The notes below the pieces were generated by a model. It saw nothing but the letters and a program-made list of their open reading frames with translations, made no database searches and was not told where the DNA came from. A program made the translations under genes and the position numbers. DNA of 17,294 nucleotides, taken from assembly GCA_003486945.1 (NCBI GenBank), contig DNFL01000044.1, forward strand, positions 1-17,294, read 5' to 3'. Below are positions 6,654 through 13,259 of the stretch, piece after piece (the first letter of the stretch is position 1; every line of letters starts with the position of its first letter). The DNA is from Hyphomonas sp. GTDB taxonomy: Bacteria; Pseudomonadota; Alphaproteobacteria; Caulobacterales; Hyphomonadaceae.

Positions 6654-7730
6654 ATGGCAAACAAGGATCAGGGAAAGCCGAAAACCGGGCGCAGTTCGCT
6701 GGTCCTCTGGATGGCCGCCCTTCTGGCGGTGGCCGCGATTGCCTTTGCTGCCGGATATTTTGCCCCGCGGCCCACCCCAAAAGCGCCGGCGCCGGACCCG
6801 GCGATCAGCCGCACGCTGAGCCGGCTGGCTGTCGTCATGTCGGATATCCACGAGGACGAAGCCCGGCTGGTAGAGCTGCGCCAGTCGCCGGACGCAGCAG
6901 TGCGCAGCGCTGAAACTGCAGCGCTGGAATCTTTGCTGCAAACGAGGCGCGAAACCGCTGCGCAGCTCTGGCAGGACCTGGGCGCGCTGATGGAACTGAT
7001 CCCGCGGCATCTGGATACGAGCGAACTGGTGCGTTTCCCGTCGGAGCCGGTGGAGCGGCACAATTACAACCAGATCTACCACCCGATCGAAGGGCCGCAG
7101 CCCTACAAGATGCCTGCGGGCTTCGCTTTCCGGTTTGACCGGATCGTCCCGCAGCGGGACGGCTCGCTGCTGCACCGGCTTGATGCCAACTCCGGCGGCG
7201 CGATCAAATGGGAACGCGAGTTGTCGCGCCTGCGCACCGAGGGACACTACACCGTCGAAGCGACCATCAGCCGGACGCATCCCGGCGTGGTCTATGCGCC
7301 GCTCTGGCTTTACTCCGAAGGGTCATCCGAAGGCGGGCATGAATTCGATTTCGAGCTGATGCAGGGGCGCATCGAATACAATCTTCACAACGGGCATGGC
7401 GGCTTCAACATGCGCAAGGTGGAGAAGGATGTCGCCGGCCACCGGATGCGGTTCGAGATCATCCGCCGGCCGCTGGAAGTCACCATGCGCGCGACAAGCC
7501 TGACGGATGGATGGAGCGATGAACTGGTGGTGACGCCGGCCAAGGTCGCCGAATGGGCGAAGCAGGATGGCGCGCCGCCCGAGCTGCGCTTTCCGCCGGG
7601 CCATGTCGCGATGTTCCCGGTGACTGAACTCTGGCGATGCCACTGGGCGGAGTGGTGCGGAGAATGGACGCCGCTGCCAACCGGCGAGATGATCGACATG
7701 GTGATCCACGGCTACCGGGTTGATCCCTAG
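6654..7730 (+). CDS. Membrane-anchored GH16-like (concanavalin A-like) protein
   Basis: A 358-residue protein with a basic N-terminus, one membrane segment at about 15-37 (SSLVLWMAALLAVAAIAFAAGYF) (an uncleaved anchor), a Pro-rich linker, and a helical, probably coiled stretch at about 52-120. A jelly-roll domain then runs from about 155 to the end. The sequence GHYTVEATIS...GVVYAPLWLYSEG...HEFDFE resembles family 16 glycoside hydrolases. The Glu230-x-Asp232-x-Glu234 motif has the canonical ExDxE spacing of the GH16 nucleophile and acid/base. The start ATG 6654 has AAGG 8 nt upstream; ATG 6636 in frame is the alternative. The gene is divergent from the feruloyl-CoA synthase gene and convergent with the channel gene (8 bp). 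A role in periplasmic polysaccharide remodelling is an inference; the substrate is unknown. Confidence 0.75.
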   Translation: MANKDQGKPKTGRSSLVLWMAALLAVAAIAFAAGYFAPRPTPKAPAPDPAISRTLSRLAVVMSDIHEDEARLVELRQSPDAAVRSAETAALESLLQTRRETAAQLWQDLGALMELIPRHLDTSELVRFPSEPVERHNYNQIYHPIEGPQPYKMPAGFAFRFDRIVPQRDGSLLHRLDANSGGAIKWERELSRLRTEGHYTVEATISRTHPGVVYAPLWLYSEGSSEGGHEFDFELMQGRIEYNLHNGHGGFNMRKVEKDVAGHRMRFEIIRRPLEVTMRATSLTDGWSDELVVTPAKVAEWAKQDGAPPELRFPPGHVAMFPVTELWRCHWAEWCGEWTPLPTGEMIDMVIHGYRVDP

Positions 7731-7738
7731 CGGAGCGT

Positions 7739-8554
7739 TCAGGGATCGAAGCCTTCGTTCTCGATGTAGACGACCGTGCCGCAATGCTTGCAGTGAACCG
7801 CGTCGCGGTCATGGCGCATCAGGCCGCACTTTGTGCATTCGACTTCGGCTTTCTCTGTCGGCGTGACGAGGGCCTTCAGCAGGCGGAGGAAAAGCGTGAC
7901 GCCGAGCAGCATGATGACGATAGGCAGCACGCGCCCGGTCCAGCCGACGAGTTCGATATCGCCATAACCGGTGGTCGTCAGGCTGGTGACGGTGAAATAG
8001 AAGGCGTCGAGATAGTTCTTCATGTCAGCGCTTTTCTGCACCTGGTCGGCATAGACGAGAGCGGACATGATGAAGAGGAAAACGATGAGGTTCACAGCAC
8101 GCTCGATCAGCACGCGGTGGAAACGCAGATATTTCGAGAGCGGGCTCCTGTCGTCAAGAATACTGAAAGCCCGCGCGACCCTTAGGGCACGGATGATGCG
8201 CAGGAAGCCGTAATTCTGCGAGACCAGCGGCGCGAGCATCGAGAAGACGACGATCAGGTCCGCGATATTCATGAAGCGCGTGAAGAAGCGCTTTTTCTTC
8301 GGCGCGATATAGAAGCGCGCGGCAAGATCGAGCGCGATGAAGACGCCGATCACATAATCAAGCCAGAAATGGTAGCCTTCCTTCGGAATGAAGGGAGAGA
8401 CGAGAAAATAGCTGATCGTTAGAATGTCGAAGACCAGCATGCCCCAGCGAAAGCGCAGCGGCCATTTGCCGACGCCTTCATAAAGCCAGACCAGCGCGCG
8501 ACGCAGGCCGGGGAATTTCTTCTCTGCTGCGGCATCTTTGGGAAGATCGGTCAT
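7739..8554 (-). CDS. Voltage-gated-type K+ channel (6TM) with C-terminal zinc-ribbon-like motif
   Basis: A 271-residue inner-membrane ion channel. Predicted S1 lies at about 39-55, S2 65-82 and S3 97-112. The arginine-bearing S4 is at about 118-131 (FLRIIRALRVARAF), S5 at 152-171, and a pore with the selectivity filter TTTGYGD at 193-199 precedes S6 at 208-227. After S6 the short tail has Cys240-x2-Cys243 and Cys255-x2-Cys258, the pattern of a zinc ribbon. Start is ATG 8554, whose ATGA overlaps the stop of the upstream HD gene by 4 bp; the longer open frame upstream is Arg-rich and lies inside that gene. Probably potassium-selective, given the TGYGD filter. The role of the ribbon is unknown. 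Confidence 0.9.
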   Translation of the reverse strand: MTDLPKDAAAEKKFPGLRRALVWLYEGVGKWPLRFRWGMLVFDILTISYFLVSPFIPKEGYHFWLDYVIGVFIALDLAARFYIAPKKKRFFTRFMNIADLIVVFSMLAPLVSQNYGFLRIIRALRVARAFSILDDRSPLSKYLRFHRVLIERAVNLIVFLFIMSALVYADQVQKSADMKNYLDAFYFTVTSLTTTGYGDIELVGWTGRVLPIVIMLLGVTLFLRLLKALVTPTEKAEVECTKCGLMRHDRDAVHCKHCGTVVYIENEGFDP

Positions 8555-9126
8555 GCGGCCGCCTCCAGCGCCGCGACGGCGCGCTTCATGTTCTCGCGCG
8601 CCAGCGCATCCCATTCTGAGTGAGCGATGTCGGTGAGGTAGAGCCGCTCGCGGGCGAGGAAGCCTTTCAGGATTGCGCCGCGGCCTGCGCGGAAAGCCTC
8701 TTCAGGCACGAAGGCGTATTCCTTGCGGATATCGGTTTCGTAGCGGTCGTAAATATGAGTTGGCGCGCCGAGAATGGAGAGGTCAAGATCAAGGAAAAGT
8801 GCGGTATCGGCGGCGGCGTCTTGGCTCATGCCATCCGGCACCTTGTGGGCAGCGGTGGCGCGTACGATGGTAGCGGCGAAGGCGATATCATCCGCAGGCA
8901 GATGATCCTTGGCCTCCCGCTCCATCAGGATAGCGCTCTGCTCTTCGTTATCCTTCTCCGTCGGATCATAGATGGCGTCGTGAAAATAGAGCGCCCAAAG
9001 GACAGGCACCGGCCGATGGAAGGTTGCCTCCCAGCGGCGGTAATGGCGCATCAGCGCCTCGATATGCGCCCAGCTGTGATAGTGGCGTCCCGGTTCGGAA
9101 TAGCGGGCACGCAGGGCGTCGATCAT
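8551..9126 (-). CDS. HD-superfamily metal-dependent phosphohydrolase (COG4339-type)
   Basis: A 191-residue protein with an HD fold. HYHSWAHIEALM (residues 15-26) supplies the first histidines and His49-Asp50 in YFHDAIYD is the HD pair. His in TAAHKVPDG and Asp in FLDLDLSILG complete a likely metal site. These proteins are predicted phosphohydrolases acting in the cytoplasm; the substrate is unknown. The start ATG 9126 is 11 nt after the dihydroorotase stop and has no clear Shine-Dalgarno, so translation may depend on coupling. It overlaps the channel gene by 4 bp. These three genes form one probable operon. Confidence 0.88.
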   Translation of the reverse strand: MIDALRARYSEPGRHYHSWAHIEALMRHYRRWEATFHRPVPVLWALYFHDAIYDPTEKDNEEQSAILMEREAKDHLPADDIAFAATIVRATAAHKVPDGMSQDAAADTALFLDLDLSILGAPTHIYDRYETDIRKEYAFVPEEAFRAGRGAILKGFLARERLYLTDIAHSEWDALARENMKRAVAALEAAA

Positions 9127-9137
9127 TCGTGCCGGGA

Positions 9138-10478
9138 TCAACCGACCGGCTCCAGCGTTTCGTTGAAGCGGACAGGTTTGCCGCCGCCTTTCTTCACGAT
9201 CTCGCCGTCGCGCATGACGAAGGCGCCGCGCACGATGGTGGCGACGGGCCAGCCGGTGGCTTCGAAGCCGTCGAACTGGGTCCAGCCGCATTTGGATTTT
9301 GACCAGGTGTTGGTGATGGTCTGCTTGTGCTTCAGGTCCACGATGGTGAAATCGCCGTGATAGCCTTCTGCGATGCGGCCCTTGTCGGCGAGGCCGAAGA
9401 CGCGCTGCGGGCCGGCGGATGTGAGTTCGACAAACCTCTGCAGGCTGAGCTTTCCGTCATTCACATGGGTCAGCATCACCGGCACCAGCGTCTGCACGCC
9501 GGGCATGCCGGAGGGGCTGGCGGGATAAGGCCGCCGCTTTTCTTCGATCGTATGGGGCGCATGATCCGTCGCCAGAACATCGACGATGCCGGCATTCAGC
9601 GCGCGCCAGAGGGCCTCGCGGTGGCGGGCTTCGCGCACGGGAGGGTTCTGCTGGGCGAATCCCTTGAGGCGGTCATAGCAATCGGGCGCGGCGAGCGTCA
9701 GGTGGTTGGGCAGGACTTCGACGCTTGCGACATCTTTCGCGTTGACGAGAATATCCATCTCCTCGGCGGTCGAGATATGCAGCACGTGGATGCGCTTGCC
9801 GGTCTTGCGCGCGAGGCTGAGCAGGCGGCGCGTCGATGAGACGGCGGCCTCGACATCGCGCACGATGATATGGCTGTTCCAGTCGCCGGTGACGGCGAGG
9901 TGGCGGCGTTCCTCAAGGCGGTATTCGTCTTCCGAATGGAAAGCGGCGCGGCGCTTGATGGCGCGCAGGACGGCTTCGACGCCGGCGTCATCCTTGATGA
10001 GAAGGTCGCCAGTGGAGGCGCCCATGAAAACCTTGACGCCGCAGCAGCCGAGCATGCGTTCCATCTCGGGCAGAAGGGCGACGTTGTCGTGCGTGGCGCC
10101 GGCATAGAAGGCGTGGTCGATGTCCATCCTTCCCTTCGCGCGGGCGAGCTTGTCGAGCATCAGGTCCGGCGTGATGGTCGAGGGGTTGGTGTTCGGCATT
10201 TCGAACACGGCGACGACGCCGCCGAGCGCTGCCGAGCAGGCTTCGGTTTCAAGGTCCGCCTTGTATTCGAGGCCGGGCTCGCGGAAGTGGACCTGCGTGT
10301 CGATGACGCCCGGCAGGATGTGCAGGCCGGCGGCGCCGTAGATCTCGCCGGCAGCAGCCTGGGAGAGGTCGCCGATGCGGGCGATGCGCTCGCCGATGAT
10401 GCCGATATCGGTGCGGGCTTCGCCGCCCGGGGTGACGACTGTGCCGCCGCGAAGGATGAGGTCGAAAACCTGTGTCAT
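9138..10478 (-). CDS. pyrC: Dihydroorotase (class I type)
   Basis: A 446-residue amidohydrolase that cyclises N-carbamoyl-aspartate to dihydroorotate in pyrimidine synthesis. It has the PGVIDTQVHFREPG motif at 56-69, MPNTNPST, a Lys149 (GVKVFMG) to be carbamylated, His234 (HVLHIS), His259 (PNHLTL) and Asp305 (ATDHAPH). The usual HxH metal motif is QxH here (Gln62, His64). The start ATG 10478 has AAGG 6 nt upstream; the longer frame to 10514 lacks support. It heads a minus-strand operon with the HD and channel genes and is divergent from bioY. Alternatives are allantoinase or hydantoinase-type relatives, but FREPG and FEMPNTNP favour dihydroorotase. Confidence 0.88.
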   Translation of the reverse strand: MTQVFDLILRGGTVVTPGGEARTDIGIIGERIARIGDLSQAAAGEIYGAAGLHILPGVIDTQVHFREPGLEYKADLETEACSAALGGVVAVFEMPNTNPSTITPDLMLDKLARAKGRMDIDHAFYAGATHDNVALLPEMERMLGCCGVKVFMGASTGDLLIKDDAGVEAVLRAIKRRAAFHSEDEYRLEERRHLAVTGDWNSHIIVRDVEAAVSSTRRLLSLARKTGKRIHVLHISTAEEMDILVNAKDVASVEVLPNHLTLAAPDCYDRLKGFAQQNPPVREARHREALWRALNAGIVDVLATDHAPHTIEEKRRPYPASPSGMPGVQTLVPVMLTHVNDGKLSLQRFVELTSAGPQRVFGLADKGRIAEGYHGDFTIVDLKHKQTITNTWSKSKCGWTQFDGFEATGWPVATIVRGAFVMRDGEIVKKGGGKPVRFNETLEPVG

Positions 10479-10550
10479 GGCGGGCCTTATCGCGCCGCAG
10501 CGGGAAAATGTCACGCGGGGGTTATGCGTAGGTGCGGGGGTGGGCCCGCT

Positions 10551-10573
10551 ATCCTTCGACTTCGCCCAAGGAT
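10551..10573. repeat. Short palindromic intergenic element (REP-like)
   Basis: ATCCTT (10551-10556) and AAGGAT (10568-10573) pair around CGACTTCGCCC, followed by GAGCTTCGGGAGG. The wording, with TCCTTCGAC and AGGATGAGC, is like short palindromic repeats I recall from many alphaproteobacterial intergenic regions. Only one copy is visible here, so calling it a repeat rests on recollection. It lies in the 251-bp gap 10479-10729, which otherwise holds only the G-rich tract before bioY. Confidence 0.4.
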
Positions 10574-10666
10574 GAGCTTCGGGAGGTTTGGGAGCGCGGC
10601 GTATTTCTCCGCATGCGTCCGCGTGGTTTGCCGGGGTTACAGCGGATTCCAGCTTTTTACATTTTC

Positions 10667-10708
10667 GGGCGGGTTGACCTCGGGGGGTGGGGGGAGGATG
10701 AACGGGGG
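10667..10708 (+). promoter_or_regulatory. G-run cluster in the bioY leader, possible G-quadruplex
   Basis: Five G-runs on the plus strand (10667-10669, 10671-10673, 10682-10687, 10689-10694, 10704-10708) are separated by loops of 1, 8, 1 and 9 nt, ending 22 nt before the bioY start. An RNA or DNA quadruplex could form here, though two loops slightly exceed the usual 7-nt limit. A regulatory role is inference only. Confidence 0.3.
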
Positions 10709-10729
10709 TGTTTTGAGAAGGCTTTTTTC

Positions 10730-11275
10730 ATGTCCCATTCCCTGTCCCGCCCGCTGAGCCATCCGGTGCTGCGTCCTGTGCTGATTGCCGTTTCAGGGGT
10801 CGCGGCGCTGACCGTGTCTTCCTTTGTGGCGCTGCCGATGGTGCCGGTGCCGGTGACGATGCAGACACTGGTGGTGGTACTGATGGGGGTGGTGCTGGGC
10901 CCAAGGGCGGGTGCGGCGGTGGTGATGGCCTGGCTGGGGCTGGCGCTGGCTGGAGCGCCGGTGCTGGCAGGCGGCAAGGCGGGGCTGATTGCGTTCACCG
11001 GGGCGACGGCCGGTTACCTGCTGGCCTTCCCGGTGGCAGCATTCCTGGCGGGGTATCTGCCGAAGGTGCATTCGGTGGCCGGGCATGGGCTGCGCTTTGC
11101 CGGGTTCCTGGGGCTGCACGGGCTGATCCTGGCGGCGGGCGGGGCGTGGCTCGCCGTGCTGACGACGCCGGAGATTGCACTGGCGACGGGGTTTGTGCCG
11201 TTCATCGTCGGATCGCTGCTGAAGAGCGGGCTTGCCACCGCTGTGATCGCGGCGAAGGGCACGCTGAAGGGCTGA
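10730..11275 (+). CDS. bioY: Biotin transporter BioY
   Basis: A 181-residue integral membrane protein, the substrate-binding S component of a biotin ECF transporter. Five to six hydrophobic segments are visible (LIAVSGVAALTVSSFVALP, TLVVVLMGVVLGP, AVVMAWLGLALAG, FTGATAGYLLAFPVAAFLAGYL, LGLHGLILAAGGAWLAVL). The family signature PVPVTMQTLVVVLMG-VLGPRAG at about 39-61 precedes APVLAGG and GATAGYLLAFP. The start ATG 10730 has GAGAAGG with 8 nt spacing. bioM/bioN are not adjacent, as is common for solitary BioY. It is first in a five-gene run with ygfZ-like, tag and two lipoprotein genes. I found no TTATCTATAA-type BioR site upstream. Confidence 0.93.
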   Translation: MSHSLSRPLSHPVLRPVLIAVSGVAALTVSSFVALPMVPVPVTMQTLVVVLMGVVLGPRAGAAVVMAWLGLALAGAPVLAGGKAGLIAFTGATAGYLLAFPVAAFLAGYLPKVHSVAGHGLRFAGFLGLHGLILAAGGAWLAVLTTPEIALATGFVPFIVGSLLKSGLATAVIAAKGTLKG

Positions 11276-11281
11276 GGGCGC

Positions 11282-12094
11282 ATGCTTCGCCTGCCCCATC
11301 GTGCGATTGTTTCGCTGACCGGACCGGACACGTTCTCCCTGCTGGAGCGGACGGTGACGCACACGGTGACGGACTGGGCGGAGGGCGAGGTGCGCTATGG
11401 CGCGCTGCTGACGCCGCAGGGCAAGGTGATTGTCGACTATCTGGCGCACCGGGCAGACGGCGGCGTGCGGATTGATGTACATGAGGATGCGGCCGACGAC
11501 ATAGTGAAGCGGCTGAAACTGTTCCGGCTGCGCGCGGCGGTAGAGATTGCGCGCGATGAGGGGCTGGTCTCCGCGATTGTCGTGGAAGGCGCGCCGGACC
11601 CGCGCAGCGCGAAGATGCCGAAACGGGCGGTGGTAGCGGCGGCGCAGGCCGGCGAGCCCATTCCGCGCTGGGACGCGCTGGCAATTGCGGCAGGCATTCC
11701 CGAATGGGGCCGCGATTACCGCGCGGCGGAAGTGTTCCCGACCGATATCAACATGGACCTGATGAACGGGGTTGACTATCGCAAGGGCTGTTTCGTCGGG
11801 CAGGAAGTGGCGAGCCGGATGAAGCGCAAGGGATTGATCCGCAAGCGGACGGTGCGCGTTCGCGGCGGCGCGCTGGAGGCTGGCGCAGAGGTGCGCGCAG
11901 GCGCGGGCGTGATCGGCACTGTGACGAGCGCGGTGGGCAACGAGGGATTGGCGCTGATCCGCACTGACCGGTTTGCGAAATCTATCTTGGCCAAAGATAT
12001 TGTCACGGTGAAGGACGCCCCGGCAGAAATTGAAGGCGCGCCCTGGCTGATTGCCGAAGTGAAGGCCCATCTGGAGACACCGGCAGATGATTGA
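11282..12094 (+). CDS. ygfZ: YgfZ/CAF17-type folate-binding Fe-S cluster maintenance protein
   Basis: A 270-residue member of the GcvT-like YgfZ family, which uses tetrahydrofolate and helps assemble or repair Fe-S clusters of certain enzymes. The diagnostic K-G-C-[FY]-x-G-Q-E motif is at 168-175 (KGCFVGQEVASRMKRKG). The N-terminus (MLRLPHRAIVSLTGPDTFSLLERTVTH) and GALLTPQGKVIVDYLAHR are typical. The length is shorter than E. coli YgfZ (326 residues) but usual for alphaproteobacterial forms. It starts 6 nt after the bioY stop and overlaps tag by 8 bp. Possible logic with BioY: biotin synthase and relatives are Fe-S enzymes, but this is only suggestive. Confidence 0.92.
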   Translation: MLRLPHRAIVSLTGPDTFSLLERTVTHTVTDWAEGEVRYGALLTPQGKVIVDYLAHRADGGVRIDVHEDAADDIVKRLKLFRLRAAVEIARDEGLVSAIVVEGAPDPRSAKMPKRAVVAAAQAGEPIPRWDALAIAAGIPEWGRDYRAAEVFPTDINMDLMNGVDYRKGCFVGQEVASRMKRKGLIRKRTVRVRGGALEAGAEVRAGAGVIGTVTSAVGNEGLALIRTDRFAKSILAKDIVTVKDAPAEIEGAPWLIAEVKAHLETPADD

Positions 12095-12671
12095 CGAGAC
12101 ACCTTATTGCGGCTGGGCGCCGGTGAGCGACCGTCTGTACAGGGACTATCATGACGAGGAATGGGGCGTGCCTGAGCGCGACCCGCGCGCGCTTTGGGAA
12201 AAGCTGCAGCTGGACGGGATGCAGGCGGGGCTCAGCTGGATCACCATCCTGCGCAAGCGCGAGACGATCCGCGAGGAGTTTGACGGGTTTGACCCGGAGC
12301 AGCTGGCGCGGTGGACACCGAAGCGGGTTGACCGGGCGATGAAGAACCCTGGCATCATCCGCAGCGCCAAAAAGATCGAGGCCGTGATCGGCAATGCGCA
12401 GGCCTATCTTTCCATGATGGAGGGCGGCGAGGACTTCTCGGACTATTGCTGGAGCTTTGTGGGCGGCAAGCCGATCGTCAACCGCTGGCGGAATTTCCGC
12501 GAAGCGCCGACCTTCACGCCATGGTCGGACGCCATGTCCAAGGACCTGAAAAAGCGGGGGTTCAAGTTTGTTGGCCCGACAATCGTGTATGCATGGGCGC
12601 AGGCAGTTGGCATGGTCAATGACCATGAGGTAAGCTGCCCCCGTCACCGGGAAGTGAGGGAACGAAAATGA
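12087..12671 (+). CDS. tag: DNA-3-methyladenine glycosylase I
   Basis: A 194-residue base-excision repair glycosylase that removes 3-methyladenine from alkylated DNA. Zinc ligands matching E. coli Cys4, His17, His175 and Cys179 are Cys8 (YCGW), His22 (YHDEEWG), His180 and Cys184 (NDHEVSC). QAGLSWITILRKRE at 46-59 and KRGFKFVGPTIVYAWAQAVG near 157-175 are family signatures. Tyr21 and Trp51 match the E. coli base-pocket residues Tyr16 and Trp46. The position of E. coli Glu38 is Asp43 here. The gene overlaps ygfZ by 8 bp and the next lipoprotein gene by 4 bp. Confidence 0.95.
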   Translation: MIDETPYCGWAPVSDRLYRDYHDEEWGVPERDPRALWEKLQLDGMQAGLSWITILRKRETIREEFDGFDPEQLARWTPKRVDRAMKNPGIIRSAKKIEAVIGNAQAYLSMMEGGEDFSDYCWSFVGGKPIVNRWRNFREAPTFTPWSDAMSKDLKKRGFKFVGPTIVYAWAQAVGMVNDHEVSCPRHREVRERK

Positions 12672-12874
12672 AGATGCGACTGATGCTGGCAGCCGGCGCG
12701 GCGGCGATTGTGGCGGCGGCATGCGCCTCGAGCGAACCGGCGGGGCAATATGCCAATCCGGTGGACGCCTGCGCAAACGAACCGACGCAGGAAGAACGCG
12801 ACCAGTGCATGAAGAATGTGGTGGCCGATGTGGCCCTTTCCGTGAAACGCGAAAGCGAGCGGAAGAAGCGGTGA
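12668..12874 (+). CDS. Small lipoprotein with CX11C motif (first of a pair)
   Basis: A 68-residue protein: a basic start MKMR, a hydrophobic stretch LMLAAGAAAIVAAA, then Cys19 in a loose lipobox (AAAC, with Ala at -3), which implies a lipid anchor. The mature part has Cys35 and Cys47 in CANEPTQEERDQC and a basic C-terminus KRESERKKR. I do not recognise a named family. ATG 12668 overlaps the tag stop (ATGA) and has GAGG upstream. The next gene begins inside its stop codon (TGATG) and shares its cysteine motif. Confidence 0.8.
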   Translation: MKMRLMLAAGAAAIVAAACASSEPAGQYANPVDACANEPTQEERDQCMKNVVADVALSVKRESERKKR

Positions 12875-13134
12875 TGCGCCGGTGGGCGGTCGCCGCAGGG
12901 CTTGCCGGGATGGCAGCGCTGGCGGGTTGCCAGACCTGGCATGACCGGGCTGACGCAAGGGCACTGGAAGCCTGCGCGCAGATTGCCGATGCGGGCGAGC
13001 GGGCGCGCTGCCGCGAGACGGTTGCCGAGACCGAACGGGCCCGCCAGCAGAAGGCGCTGGACGAGGTTCAGGTGCACCTGGACGAAGCCGAGGAGCGCGA
13101 GCGGCTGCACGAAGTGTTCGGCAAGCCGAAATAG
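12874..13134 (+). CDS. Small lipoprotein with CX11C motif (second of a pair)
   Basis: An 86-residue protein MRRWAVAAGLAGMAALAGC with a textbook lipobox LAGC (Cys19). Cys34 and Cys46 follow in CAQIADAGERARC, aligned with the preceding gene's motif. The rest is a charged, probably helical coil (ETERARQQKALDEVQVHLDEAEERERLHEV). It has no named family that I recognise. The ATG at 12874 overlaps the previous stop by 1 nt (GTG 12871 is an alternative). It is the last gene of the bioY run. Confidence 0.82.
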   Translation: MRRWAVAAGLAGMAALAGCQTWHDRADARALEACAQIADAGERARCRETVAETERARQQKALDEVQVHLDEAEERERLHEVFGKPK

Positions 13135-13143
13135 ACCTGATCT

Positions 13144-13185
13144 CGCGCGTGACTCCCCGGCCTTGTGCTGGCGGGGCGGCGCGCG
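13144..13185 (+). terminator. GC-rich hairpin after the lipoprotein genes
   Basis: The outer stem CGCGC (13144-13148) pairs with GCGCG (13181-13185), and the inner CCCC (13155-13158) with GGGG (13173-13176) plus GCC/GGC. It follows the last gene of the bioY run by 9 bp. There is no U-run, so it may be a weak or Rho-assisted terminator. Confidence 0.35.
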
Positions 13186-13191
13186 TTACAC

Positions 13192-13215
13192 CTTGCGATA
13201 CAAAGATATAGCAAG
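13192..13215. promoter_or_regulatory. Imperfect 9+9 bp inverted repeat upstream of the KAS III gene
   Basis: CTTGCGATA (13192-13200) and TATAGCAAG (13207-13215) match in 8 of 9 positions around CAAAGA. It lies 44 bp before the KAS III start, is AT-rich compared with its surroundings and has no following U-run. That suits a transcription-factor operator rather than a terminator. The regulator is unknown. Confidence 0.4.
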
Positions 13216-13259
13216 AAGGGCCGGGCGCCTTGCGCTGGCGGGCTCTGCCGGAGAGACAA

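Noticed and set aside
10479..10729. Search for a BioR operator (TTATCTATAA-like) before bioY
   Set aside because: No matching palindrome was found by eye.
10698..10757. 19-codon upstream open frame (MNGGVLRRLF...) overlapping bioY, with GGAGG touching its ATG
   Set aside because: Zero spacing between GGAGG and ATG is poor for initiation, and the peptide shows no run of codons typical of a leader peptide.
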